Origin: Haemophilus sp. HMSC068C11
Lineage (GTDB): Bacteria > Pseudomonadota > Gammaproteobacteria > Enterobacterales > Pasteurellaceae
Reading direction: 5' to 3'
Assembly: GCF_001815355.1 (NCBI RefSeq)
Contig: NZ_KV820360.1
Span: 171,716-235,715 of the forward strand
DNA: 64,000 nucleotides
Below, in pieces: positions 38,440-45,932 of the stretch (position 1 is the first letter of the stretch; the number at the start of each line of letters is the position of its first letter). The notes below the pieces were generated by a model. It searched no databases, was not told where the DNA came from, and was given only the letters and a program-made list of their open reading frames with translations. The translations under genes were made by a program, and so were the position numbers.

Positions 38440-39054
38440 TCATATTATTGATATTATTGTTTGAATTGTATTATTTTCAATAATAATAAATAACCCTAAA
38501 CCAATATAAATAACAGCCATTATCCAACGACTAAACTTCTCTACAATTTCACCAACACCTGAAATATTAGCCAATCTTTGTGCTGTATATACTAAAACAA
38601 AAATCAATATTAAAAATACAAGAAGAGTAACTAATAAGTCGACAAGATCTAAAGTCACAAAGTAAGGAACAAAAAGTCCAATATTATCTGCACCACAACT
38701 AGCAACTGTAACCAAAGCAACAATACCGACTAATTTTGACAACCCTTTTTCATCCAATTCTTTTTTAGCTCTTTTTTCGCCCTCACAATCGTCGTAAATA
38801 GCAACTTTAATACCTAAGTAAATCGGTATTAAACCTAATAAACCCAACACCCATTTTTCCGGAACATAATTCAAAACAAAAGCTAGAAATAAACTAACTA
38901 ATATTAAAATTACAGAACCTAAATATTGTCCGATATAAATATCTCGATATTCTTTTCTAGTATTTGCTCTAGCAAAAAATATTAATAGTATTACCAACAA
39001 ATCTACTGCTGTAGCAATATATAAAACAGCAGCAGTAATCACAGTCGAAAACAT
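38440..39054 (-). CDS. cadD: CadD-family cadmium resistance transporter
   Basis: A 204-residue membrane protein of the CadD family (LysE superfamily) with about six helices. Typical pieces are the N-terminal AAVLYIATAVDLLVILLIFF, then YRDIYIGQYLGSVILILVSL, and VALVTVASCGADNIGLFVPY around residues 105-125. CadD exports or sequesters cadmium in Gram-positive bacteria. ATG at 39054 is set by an AGGTG ribosome site. The gene is strikingly AT-rich, has no uptake sequence and no cadC/cadX regulator beside it, and lies inside the repeat-bounded insert, all pointing to transfer. Confidence 0.83.
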   Translation of the reverse strand: MFSTVITAAVLYIATAVDLLVILLIFFARANTRKEYRDIYIGQYLGSVILILVSLFLAFVLNYVPEKWVLGLLGLIPIYLGIKVAIYDDCEGEKRAKKELDEKGLSKLVGIVALVTVASCGADNIGLFVPYFVTLDLVDLLVTLLVFLILIFVLVYTAQRLANISGVGEIVEKFSRWIMAVIYIGLGLFIIIENNTIQTIISII

Positions 39055-39105
39055 AAAGCACCTCATAATGAATCCCCTGCCCCCTTGGCACCACGGCTTT
39101 TTCAA

Positions 39106-39274
39106 AAACCGAATCGCGTTCGGATAACAGATTCGTATCTTTCGCTAAAGAGGCAAGCCTGCGGCTTGCTTACCCTCTCCCTAGCCCTCTCCCACGGGGA
39201 GAGGGAATTGGGCTGTCGAGCCTGAACATTTTCAGGTTTACCTGACATCTGATTCCCAATTCTACGGCTCTCTG
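39106..39274. other. Non-coding, GC-richer spacer with two perfect hairpins
   Basis: No gene is seen. Two inverted repeats stand out: GCAAGCC-TGC-GGCTTGC (39153-39169) and CCCTCTCCC-ACG-GGGAGAGGG (39185-39205). Composition differs from both cadD and the flanking Haemophilus DNA, so this is part of the inserted segment. The right boundary is the start of repeat copy B at 39275. Confidence 0.7.
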
Positions 39275-39360
39275 ATCACCAAGCCTTTAATTGGAGATGA
39301 ATAGGCTTCGTTATGTGGAATAACTTTTAATAAGCGTTCTATCGTTTCAGTTGAGAACAT
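39275..39360 (-). pseudogene. Truncated araC (5' copy)
   Basis: The first 28 codons of the AraC-family regulator, starting at ATG 39360, match the intact gene with one substitution, then stop at the border of the inserted DNA. It lacks both the ligand domain and the DNA-binding domain. Confidence 0.9.
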
Positions 39361-39597
39361 AGTTTTGTAGGAATAGGCAAGTAATTTGGATAAATCATAT
39401 AACACTTCATATTGCCGTTCAATATAATGAACTCACTTTCAACGGCAGTACGCCAAAACATTTAACCAATATTGAATTGAGGACAATATCATGAAAATTT
39501 TCTACAAAACATCAGCAACAGCAACCGGCGGACGTGATGGTCGTACTCAAGTGGACGATGGTTCAATCGGCTTTGATTTGGTTTCATTTCAAAATGA
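39275..39597. repeat. Direct repeat copy B: araC 5' end, shared promoter region, ohr 5' end
   Basis: Second copy of the 323-base repeat at 37897-38219. Here ohr is intact and araC is truncated, the reverse of copy A, as expected from single-crossover integration of a circular or concatenated molecule. Confidence 0.95.
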
Positions 39598-39922
39598 AAG
39601 CGGCAAACACGGTACAACCCCTGAGCAGCTTTTTGCCATGGGCTATGCGGCCTGCTTTGATAGCGCAATGAACCATGTAGCACCGACACTCGGCTTGAAA
39701 CCCACAACATCTTCTACCACTGTCGGCGTGGGCATCGGTCAAAAACCTGATGGTGCATTCGGTTTGGATTTGGATATTACGATTACCGTAGCAGGTTTGA
39801 CTGAAGATGAGGCGCGCAAATTGATTACTCGTGCTCATGAAGTTTGCCCTTACTCTAACGCTACTCGTGGCAATGTCGATGTACGCTTACATGTGAATGT
39901 TATTCAATCGTTTGATTTGTAA
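39491..39922 (+). CDS. ohr: Organic hydroperoxide resistance protein (Ohr/OsmC family)
   Basis: Thiol-dependent peroxidase that reduces organic hydroperoxides. It is 143 residues. Both reactive cysteines are present: in GYAACFDSAM (about residue 57) and in HEVCPYSNATRGN (about residue 121). The N-terminal YKTSATATGGRDGR arginine region is typical of Ohr. A DUF1330 gene follows after 51 bases and a neisserial-type hairpin ends the pair. Regulation by the neighbouring AraC protein is inferred; no MarR-type OhrR is nearby. Confidence 0.93.
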   Translation: MKIFYKTSATATGGRDGRTQVDDGSIGFDLVSFQNESGKHGTTPEQLFAMGYAACFDSAMNHVAPTLGLKPTTSSTTVGVGIGQKPDGAFGLDLDITITVAGLTEDEARKLITRAHEVCPYSNATRGNVDVRLHVNVIQSFDL

Positions 39923-39973
39923 AACAACGGCTGTTTTAATACATCAACCCATTATTTTGAAAAGGAAAATATT

Positions 39974-40264
39974 ATGACTGCTTACGTTATCTTTATTCGT
40001 GATGAAATGAAAGACCAATCCGCTTATGACCACTATTTACAACTTGGCGTGCCAACTCTTACGCCTTTTGGTGGAGAGATTTTAGTAGCAAATGGTGAAC
40101 ATGAAGCTTTTGAAGGTGCAGATTTTGATGGCTCCGTAGTATTGCGTTTCCCAGATATGCCATCCGCACGAGCATGGTACAACAGCCCAGAGTATGAACA
40201 ATTCAAATCCATCCGTTTAGGCGCAACAACAGGCCGCGCAATTTTAGTGGAAGGGATTAATTAA
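39974..40264 (+). CDS. DUF1330 family protein
   Basis: A 96-residue dimeric alpha-beta-barrel type protein of the DUF1330 family: MTAYVIFIRDEMKDQSAYDH, a central FEGADFDGSVVLRFPDM and AWYNSPEYEQFKSIRLGAT are hallmark pieces. Function is unknown; family members often sit in oxidative-stress or antibiotic-modification neighbourhoods. It is probably co-transcribed with ohr (AAAGGA ribosome site, no hairpin between). It ends 19 bases before the neisserial-type terminator. Confidence 0.82.
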   Translation: MTAYVIFIRDEMKDQSAYDHYLQLGVPTLTPFGGEILVANGEHEAFEGADFDGSVVLRFPDMPSARAWYNSPEYEQFKSIRLGATTGRAILVEGIN

Positions 40265-40278
40265 CATTATTTCTTAGA

Positions 40279-40311
40279 AAAAGGCCGTCTGAAAATTCAG
40301 ACGGCTTTTTT
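40279..40311 (+). terminator. Terminator made of a perfect Neisseria uptake-sequence pair
   Basis: AGGCCGTCTGAA at 40282-40293 and TTCAGACGGC at 40296-40305, followed by T residues. The ten-base core GCCGTCTGAA is the neisserial DNA uptake sequence and the 12-mer is its AG dialect. It ends the ohr operon and is followed 7 bases later by a Haemophilus uptake sequence. Confidence 0.88.
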
Positions 40312-40316
40312 ATAAC

Positions 40317-40345
40317 AAAGTGCGGTCAAATTTTTAGGTGTTTTT
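40317..40345 (+). repeat. Extended Haemophilus uptake sequence, copy 2 of 3
   Basis: Identical over 29 bases to 37069-37097, again directly after a neisserial-type hairpin. Confidence 0.88.
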
Positions 40346-40378
40346 TGTAAATTATTCTAAGAACTCAACCGCTTGTTT

Positions 40379-41251
40379 TTAAAACTTCACTGTTTCACCA
40401 TCTTCTGGAATTGCTACATTTTCAAGCTTGTTTGCTTGGACAAATTGGCGTAAATCCTTACGGTAAACAGACATATGGTTTACTGCATCCATGTGCACTG
40501 TGATGAGTTTTGTATTTGGTAGCATTTGGCGAGCATGGGCAACATCTTGTAACCCCATAATAATACCGTCATTCGGAAAAGCTAAAGTACGTGCATCACC
40601 GGTGTTCATAATCATTACATCAGGTTTATAACGATTAATGGCTTTGTTTACTTCGGCAGTCCAAACTGTGTCACCAACCAAGTACACCGTTGGATGACCT
40701 TTCGCTTGGAATGTTACTCCCATCGCCTCATCTAAAATCTCAGCTAATTGTGGTACAGCGTACATTTCCGTTGTGCCGTGAGAACCGCCGGTTTTATTTA
40801 AAATAATACCTTCGAACTCCACCGGTTTTTCTAGCGATAAACTGGTTATGTTAGTAAAACCTTGCGCTTTGAGTAAGTCGCCATCCCGTTCATGTTGCAC
40901 AAAAATTTTGATGGATTTAGGTAAAATTTTTTGTGCAACCTCATCCCAATGATCTTCATGTGTATGAGTCAAAATAATGGCATCAACATCTTTGAAAGTA
41001 TCTTCTGCTTTCATCGGTAATTCCACAAGTGGATTACGCAAATGGCTATTTAATGTCCCTTCAAAGCCTGCATAACGTCCTTTTTCAGCAAGCATCGGGT
41101 CAATTAAAAAAGTTTTCCCTGCATAGTTTAGGCGACCAGTAGCATTGCGGATATGTTGGTAGCTATCAGTGTTTTTAGAGGCAAGATCTACAACGAAAGT
41201 ATTTGCACTAATAGCCAATGCTGTAGTGCTAATTAAGGTTTTTAAGTTCAT
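40379..41251 (-). CDS. Exported metallo-beta-lactamase-fold hydrolase
   Basis: A 290-residue protein with a probable signal peptide (about residues 1-22). The MBL-fold metal motif is LTHTHEDHWDEVAQ (HxHxDH), with further ligands in KTGGSHGTT, LVGDTVW and ITVHMDAVNH. It is closest to the UlaG-like/beta-lactamase superfamily group 3 of unknown substrates. It is divergent from the GlxA-type regulator gene, 142 bases apart, so that regulator probably controls it. Exported location is inferred. Confidence 0.78.
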   Translation of the reverse strand: MNLKTLISTTALAISANTFVVDLASKNTDSYQHIRNATGRLNYAGKTFLIDPMLAEKGRYAGFEGTLNSHLRNPLVELPMKAEDTFKDVDAIILTHTHEDHWDEVAQKILPKSIKIFVQHERDGDLLKAQGFTNITSLSLEKPVEFEGIILNKTGGSHGTTEMYAVPQLAEILDEAMGVTFQAKGHPTVYLVGDTVWTAEVNKAINRYKPDVMIMNTGDARTLAFPNDGIIMGLQDVAHARQMLPNTKLITVHMDAVNHMSVYRKDLRQFVQANKLENVAIPEDGETVKF

Positions 41252-41393
41252 TGTTTTTCCTTTTCTAATACGTTATTGAATGAATAAACATATTATAGTG
41301 AGAACAAAATTGCGCAAAAATAGACGAAAAATCAATAAACGTAATAATCAGGTCATTTTTGTGCTATGCTCATATCAAAGTAGGAGAAATAAA

Positions 41394-42347
41394 ATGAATA
41401 AACCCACAGTTGCTTTGATTGTGTATGAACAAATGATGCCCATTCATTTTGCGATGGCATATTCCGTTTTTTCTATGTCGGATTTAAACGGCAAGCCGTT
41501 ATTTGAGTGTAAAATCGTTAGCGATTCGGACAACCTGACAAACTCGCTATTTCACATACATTTAGATGGAGGTTTAGAGTGGTTGGAGAATGCCGATATT
41601 GTTGTGATGACTGGATGGCATGATACTCAAGTAATGCCGAGTGAGGCTTTATTAACAGCATTACGGCAAGCGTATCAACGTGGTGCGACAGTAGTGGGGT
41701 TATGTTATGGCGCCTATGTGTTAGCGTGCAGTGGCCTACTTAACGGCAAAAAAGCAACCACACATTGGTTGGGAGATAGTGATTTTACTCGTCGCTTTCC
41801 GCAGGTGAAATGGGATTTAAATCCTATTTATTTGGAACAAGATCGACTGATTACCTCCGCAGGAACGGCAGCTTCCATGGATTGTTGTCTTTCTATTGTC
41901 CGTAAATTATATGGTGTGAAAATTGCCAATCATATTGCCCGAATACTGGTTATCCCCCCTCATCGTGAAGGCGGACAAGCACAATTTATCGAACGCCCTA
42001 TTTCTCGTTCCACACCTAATCATAATATCAATGCGTTGCTTGCTTATTTAAATGAAAATCTGACCGCACTTCATTCGACTGATAGCCTTGCCGAACGTTT
42101 GTCAATGAGCCGTAGCACTTTCACCCGACATTTTCGCAAAGCAACCGGAATGTCATTAAATCAATGGTTAATTGAAGCAAGGCTACAACGAGCAAGAGAG
42201 CTTTTGGAAAGCACAGATTTATCTATTACTGATATTGCAGAACAAAGTGGATTTCATAGCGATACCGCCTTGCGTCAGCACTTCTTAAAAAAACATAAGA
42301 TTTCACCGAATCGCTGGCGTAAGCAGTTTCAAATTGAGGATGTTTAG
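41394..42347 (+). CDS. GlxA-family AraC-type transcriptional regulator
   Basis: A 317-residue regulator with an N-terminal DJ-1/PfpI-like domain (VGLCYGAYVLACSGLL with the nucleophile-elbow cysteine, about residue 106) and a C-terminal AraC DNA-binding domain (LAERLSMSRSTFTRHFRKA and ITDIAEQSGFHSDTALRQHF). This GlxA/FtrA architecture is common in gammaproteobacteria. ATG at 41394 is set by AGGAG upstream; a longer in-frame reading exists but lacks support. It is divergent from the MBL-fold gene. A perfect uptake sequence lies inside near 42063. Confidence 0.85.
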   Translation: MNKPTVALIVYEQMMPIHFAMAYSVFSMSDLNGKPLFECKIVSDSDNLTNSLFHIHLDGGLEWLENADIVVMTGWHDTQVMPSEALLTALRQAYQRGATVVGLCYGAYVLACSGLLNGKKATTHWLGDSDFTRRFPQVKWDLNPIYLEQDRLITSAGTAASMDCCLSIVRKLYGVKIANHIARILVIPPHREGGQAQFIERPISRSTPNHNINALLAYLNENLTALHSTDSLAERLSMSRSTFTRHFRKATGMSLNQWLIEARLQRARELLESTDLSITDIAEQSGFHSDTALRQHFLKKHKISPNRWRKQFQIEDV

Positions 42348-42360
42348 ATCTTTTTATTTT

Positions 42361-42389
42361 AAAGTGCGGTCAGATTTTTAGGTGTTTTT
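42361..42389 (+). repeat. Extended Haemophilus uptake sequence, copy 3 of 3
   Basis: Differs from the copies at 37069 and 40317 by one base (AG for AA after TC). It lies 13 bases after the GlxA-type regulator stop. The rest of the interval to 42480 shows nothing else. Confidence 0.85.
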
Positions 42390-42482
42390 GCAAATTCAAT
42401 TCAAAATTAGACCGCTTGTGTGATCTAAACTCAGTCTATTCATCTTCCCTCTCTCCGTTAGGAAGTTTGATTAGAGAAAAAT

Positions 42483-42510
42483 AAAAAAGGTGAGCCAAAA
42501 TGCTCACCTT
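42483..42510 (-). terminator. mdaB terminator
   Basis: Stem AAGGTGAGC / GCTCACCTT, followed on the minus strand by TTTTTTAT. Confidence 0.75.
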
Positions 42511-42536
42511 CTAAACGAATATTTCTCAATTATCAA

Positions 42537-43115
42537 TTAACCGAATACTTTTTCCAAATGTGCTTGGTAATCAGTTAAGTATTGTTCTACTTGTGGATTT
42601 TTAATTACATCGTTACATAAGAATGTCGGCAGACGAGTCAAGCCGATAAATTCGTTGAGTTTGTGGAAGTGCATGTATAACGCATCCACACCTTTGCCTT
42701 CGAAGAAGTCGCCTTCACGAGTGAACGCTTCAATCGGCGCATTCCAAGTAAGCGAAAGCATGTGTTTTTTGCCTTGCAATAAACCACCTGTGCCATAGCC
42801 TTCAGTTGGATTTACACGATGGCGGCCATCACTGTGGTAAAGCTTGCCGTGTCCCGCGGTTAATACTTCGTCTATGTATTTTTTCACTGTCCAAGGTTCG
42901 TGCATCCACCAACCTGGCATCTGCCAAATCACGGCATCCATCCACAAGAATTTTTCGATTTCTGCTTCAACATCATAGCCAACATCAATTACAGTTTCTT
43001 TTACATTGTGTCCAAGTGCGGTCAAAACTTCTTTCGCTTTTTTGTGAAGTGTGTGGTTTAACTCACCATGTGAATGTCCGAAATCTTTACCACCGTCTAA
43101 TAATAAAATATTCAT
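42537..43115 (-). CDS. mdaB: NADPH quinone reductase MdaB
   Basis: Flavodoxin-fold NAD(P)H:quinone oxidoreductase of the MdaB type, 192 residues. Typical segments are the N-terminal LLLDGGKDFGHSHGELNHTL, VIWQMPGWWMHEPWTVKKYI, GTGGLLQGKKHMLSLTWNAP and YMHFHKLNEFIGL. It performs two-electron quinone reduction, limiting redox cycling, in keeping with the stress-related neighbours. It is single-gene and the last one before ssrA. A perfect uptake sequence lies inside near 43014. Confidence 0.9.
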   Translation of the reverse strand: MNILLLDGGKDFGHSHGELNHTLHKKAKEVLTALGHNVKETVIDVGYDVEAEIEKFLWMDAVIWQMPGWWMHEPWTVKKYIDEVLTAGHGKLYHSDGRHRVNPTEGYGTGGLLQGKKHMLSLTWNAPIEAFTREGDFFEGKGVDALYMHFHKLNEFIGLTRLPTFLCNDVIKNPQVEQYLTDYQAHLEKVFG

Positions 43116-43247
43116 CTTTGCTCCTTTAGCTGATAATTTACCGATTACTAAGCACTTTAGTAATACAACAATTTAACCAATCAATAAGCGCCAACTATTA
43201 AACGTACTACTCAAATTCGAGAGTTTGATAGAAGTTAAAAGCGCAAT

Positions 43248-43282
43248 AAAAAAGCCTTGAAGTCATTATTTTCAAGGCTTTA
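43248..43282 (-). terminator. ssrA terminator
   Basis: AAAGCCTTGAA pairs with TTCAAGGCTTT and is followed on the minus strand by T residues, 34 bases beyond the tmRNA 3' end. Confidence 0.8.
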
Positions 43283-43315
43283 AAGTCTTTCATAAGACTT
43301 GATAGGTTTATTTTG

Positions 43316-43681
43316 TGGTGGAGCTGGCGGGAGTTGAACCCGCGTCCGAAATTACTCTACCTTCAGTACTACACGTTTAGTCTCGTCTTTAATTTCACTT
43401 AAGCATGCGGACAGACACGCTAAACTTAAGCTAGTTTGATTCAATTTAGTGCTTCGATCCTCAAACAGCGGCTTCCACACGATCTCGTTTTAGTTTGACT
43501 CCGCTTTATCCCCGTCTTACGAGCGGAAGCTGGGGAGCGAAGGCTATGAGCAGGTTATTAAGCTGCTAAAGCGTATTGTTCGTCGTTTGCGACTATTTTT
43601 TTGCGGTTTATTTACGAGGCCTACCGCACCTCGACGTGCACCTTGGGCTTCGCTAATCCCGTCGAATCCAGAATCAGCCCC
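43316..43681 (-). ncRNA. ssrA: tmRNA
   Basis: Rescues stalled ribosomes by trans-translation. On the minus strand it begins GGGGCTGATTCTGGATTCGA at 43681 and ends in the tRNA-like TTCAACTCCCGCCAGCTCCA and CCA at 43316, 366 bases in all. The tag frame reads ANDEQYALAA (43590-43561) and is followed by two TAA stops (43560-43555). This tag is the Haemophilus type. Its 3' end faces the accessory region. Confidence 0.97.
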
Positions 43682-43788
43682 AAAATCGTTCGGCAGTTTA
43701 TCAAAAAATCCAAGAAAGGAAAAGAAGCTATTTATTAACCTGATAAGTTAGGGTAAAATTTTGCCACTTTTTTATAAGGAATCGAATA

Positions 43789-44286
43789 ATGAAAACATTA
43801 AAATCTCTGACCGCACTTTCATTAGGTGCATTATGTTTAGCATTTAACACACAAGTTATTGCAAAAGAAGCAACACCCGCAAAAGCAACACAAACCCAAC
43901 AACAAGCGGTAAAAGCGAGTGATAACATCGACAAATACCTTGCCATCAATATTGGTAATCGTGAAATGGTGGTTGATGAAAATGGCCAAGCATTAAGTGC
44001 ATTCAAACATGAAATCATTAATATTGGTCAAAAACCAATCAAAAACATTCAATGGGTGGGTGTGTATGTGAATAACCGCAAAGTTATTTACAGCCAAGAT
44101 ATGCAAATCAATTTAGAAACCCCATTACAACCGGGTAAATCCATCAATATTAATTTACAAATTCCATTTGTTCAATTGGCTGAAGATGCACGCAAAGTCT
44201 TTATGAACCAACAAGAAAAAATTGATGTTTATCCTATTGAACGCGTTATCCAGCTTGGTGATAAAACCGTTCTCTCAGATCGTTAA
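43789..44286 (+). CDS. Exported protein of unknown function
   Basis: A 165-residue protein with a signal peptide (about residues 1-25, cleavage after QVIA) followed by a low-complexity Lys/Ala/Gln/Thr linker (about 26-45). The rest is beta-rich, with alternating hydrophobics such as IKNIQWVGVYVNNRKVIY and GKSININLQIPF, like small Ig-like periplasmic domains. I do not recognise a family with certainty (a YcfL-like or FxLYD-like fold is possible). There is no operon partner: ssrA is divergent and dinB follows after 109 bases with a weak hairpin between. An uptake sequence is embedded in the signal peptide (43809-43817). Confidence 0.7.
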   Translation: MKTLKSLTALSLGALCLAFNTQVIAKEATPAKATQTQQQAVKASDNIDKYLAINIGNREMVVDENGQALSAFKHEIINIGQKPIKNIQWVGVYVNNRKVIYSQDMQINLETPLQPGKSININLQIPFVQLAEDARKVFMNQQEKIDVYPIERVIQLGDKTVLSDR

Positions 44287-44395
44287 TTCTCTTCTCTAGC
44301 CCACGTAATGTGGGCTCTTTAATAACTGTATACTTGAACAGCTATTTTCTTTTCGATATACTAAAAACACGCCTAATTTTGACCGCACTTACAGC

Positions 44396-45463
44396 ATGAA
44401 CTCCACCCGAAAAATCATTCACATTGATATGGATTGCTTTTATGCCTCTGTTGAAATCCGTGAAAATCCAACGCTACAGGGAAAACCTGTTGCGGTGGGT
44501 GGAAGTTCTCGACAACGTGGCGTACTTACCACCTGTAATTATGAAGCTCGAAAATTTGGACTACACAGTGCGATGCCTACTGCACAAGCCATCAAAAAAT
44601 GCCCTAACCTGATTTTAGTGCCAGTCAATATGCCGCTTTATAAACAGGTATCCGCACAAATTCATCAAATCTTTCAACGCTATACGTCTATTATTGAGCC
44701 ACTTTCCTTAGATGAAGCCTATTTAGATGTCACGGATTGTACACAATGTTCAGGATCTGCCACGTGGATCGCTCAAGAAATTCGCCAAGCGATTTTTGAT
44801 GAGTTAAAACTGACCGCCTCTGCCGGTGTGGCGCCCCTTAAATTTCTTGCCAAAATTGCCTCCGATATGAATAAACCGAATGGGCAATTTGTGATTCAGC
44901 CTCATGAAGTTGAACAGTTTGTAAAAACACTGCCATTGAAGAAAATCCCTGGCGTGGGCAAAGTCACCTCTGAACGTTTATTGAAAATGGGGCTAGAAAC
45001 TTGTGAAGATGTGCAAAAACTCGATCAATCTATTTTGTTAAATATCTTCGGTAAAATGGGCAAGCGAATTTGGGATTTTAGCCATGGCATTGATGATCGT
45101 GAAATTCAAGCTCATCGAGAACGAAAATCTATCGGCGTAGAACGCACTTTATCTGAAAATATTCATCATCTCGAACAAGGTATAGCGTTGCTAGATAATC
45201 TCTATGCCGAGCTTATTCGCCGTATTGAACGAAGCGCGCCGAATGTTCCCTTAACGGCTTTTCGCAAAATTGGGGTGAAATTAAAATTTGAAGATTTTCA
45301 AGTGACAACCTTAGAAAAAACTGGCTTAACTTTATCGTTAGAAAGCTTTCAGCAATTACTGGAACAAATTTGGCAGCGTAGCCATGGGAAGTCTATTCGT
45401 CTTGTAGGATTACACGTGACTTTGCCGGAAGAAAGCCATTTAGAACAAATGAGCTTGTGGTAA
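44396..45463 (+). CDS. dinB: DNA polymerase IV
   Basis: Error-prone Y-family polymerase for lesion bypass, 355 residues. Catalytic residues are in IHIDMDCFYASVE (Asp8) and PLSLDEAYLDVT (Asp/Glu pair near 103). The helix-hairpin-helix GVGKVTSERLLKMG and the little-finger segment RKSIGVERTLSEN follow. A C-terminal clamp-binding peptide (EQMSLW, with similarity to QLxLF) is present. An uptake sequence lies in the leader at 44382-44390. No clear LexA box was seen. Confidence 0.95.
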   Translation: MNSTRKIIHIDMDCFYASVEIRENPTLQGKPVAVGGSSRQRGVLTTCNYEARKFGLHSAMPTAQAIKKCPNLILVPVNMPLYKQVSAQIHQIFQRYTSIIEPLSLDEAYLDVTDCTQCSGSATWIAQEIRQAIFDELKLTASAGVAPLKFLAKIASDMNKPNGQFVIQPHEVEQFVKTLPLKKIPGVGKVTSERLLKMGLETCEDVQKLDQSILLNIFGKMGKRIWDFSHGIDDREIQAHRERKSIGVERTLSENIHHLEQGIALLDNLYAELIRRIERSAPNVPLTAFRKIGVKLKFEDFQVTTLEKTGLTLSLESFQQLLEQIWQRSHGKSIRLVGLHVTLPEESHLEQMSLW

Positions 45464-45477
45464 AACACAAAAGAAAA

Positions 45478-45541
45478 TGACCGCACTTTTATTCATTCCA
45501 TCCCGAGTAGGATAACGAAAAAACAAAAGTGCGGTCATTTT
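45478..45541. repeat. Widely spaced inverted uptake-sequence pair
   Basis: ACCGCACTT (45480-45488) and AAGTGCGGT (45529-45537) are about 40 bases apart, with T runs outside both, between convergent dinB and rnpB. It could end transcription from both sides, but the loop is long. Confidence 0.6.
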
Positions 45542-45548
45542 TTATGAA

Positions 45549-45925
45549 TTTGTTGAGTTGGTCGATAAGCCGAGTTCTGTCGTGGACAATCATTCCTCTA
45601 GGCGACAAATTACTCTGCCGCTCAAGCAACCTACCCGAACTCTGGACGGGCCACCCATTGAGTTCCTATTTGGTCTTGCTACGAGTGGAGTTTACCTTGC
45701 TGCACGTTGTTACCAACGGCACGGTGTGCTCTTACCACACCCTTTCACCCTTACCGTTTTCACGGCGGTCTGCTCTCTGTTGCACTGGTCGTCGGCTCAC
45801 GCCGCCCGGACGTTATCCGGCACTCTGCCCTTTGTAGCTCGGACTTTCCTCTCGTTTACTTGTCCCACTAGGTCGTGCGAACACGGTTAAGGGCTTCAAT
45901 AAACCAGCGATTGTCTAACCAACTC
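45549..45925 (-). ncRNA. rnpB: RNase P RNA, bacterial type A
   Basis: Catalytic RNA that matures tRNA 5' ends. On the minus strand the conserved GAGGAAAGTCCGAGC, GCAACAGAGAGCAGACCGCC and GGGTAGGTTGCTTGAG blocks are in order. The 5' GAGTTGGT (45925-45918) pairs with the 3' ACCAACTC (45562-45555), forming helix P1 and fixing the ends to within a few bases. A strong promoter lies immediately upstream. Confidence 0.96.
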
Positions 45926-45932
45926 GCGGCGT

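Noticed and set aside
43316-43681. Possible site-specific integration at the ssrA 3' end with attachment repeats
   Set aside because: No second copy of the tmRNA 3' sequence and no integrase gene were seen in the window.
44298-44316. Hairpin AGCCCAC-GTAAT-GTGGGCT after the exported-protein gene
   Set aside because: It may be a weak terminator, but the T run after it is short, so it was not listed as a feature.
45529-45890. Reading frames of about 100 codons on the plus strand
   Set aside because: They lie entirely on the complement of RNase P RNA, whose conserved blocks and P1 pairing are clear.
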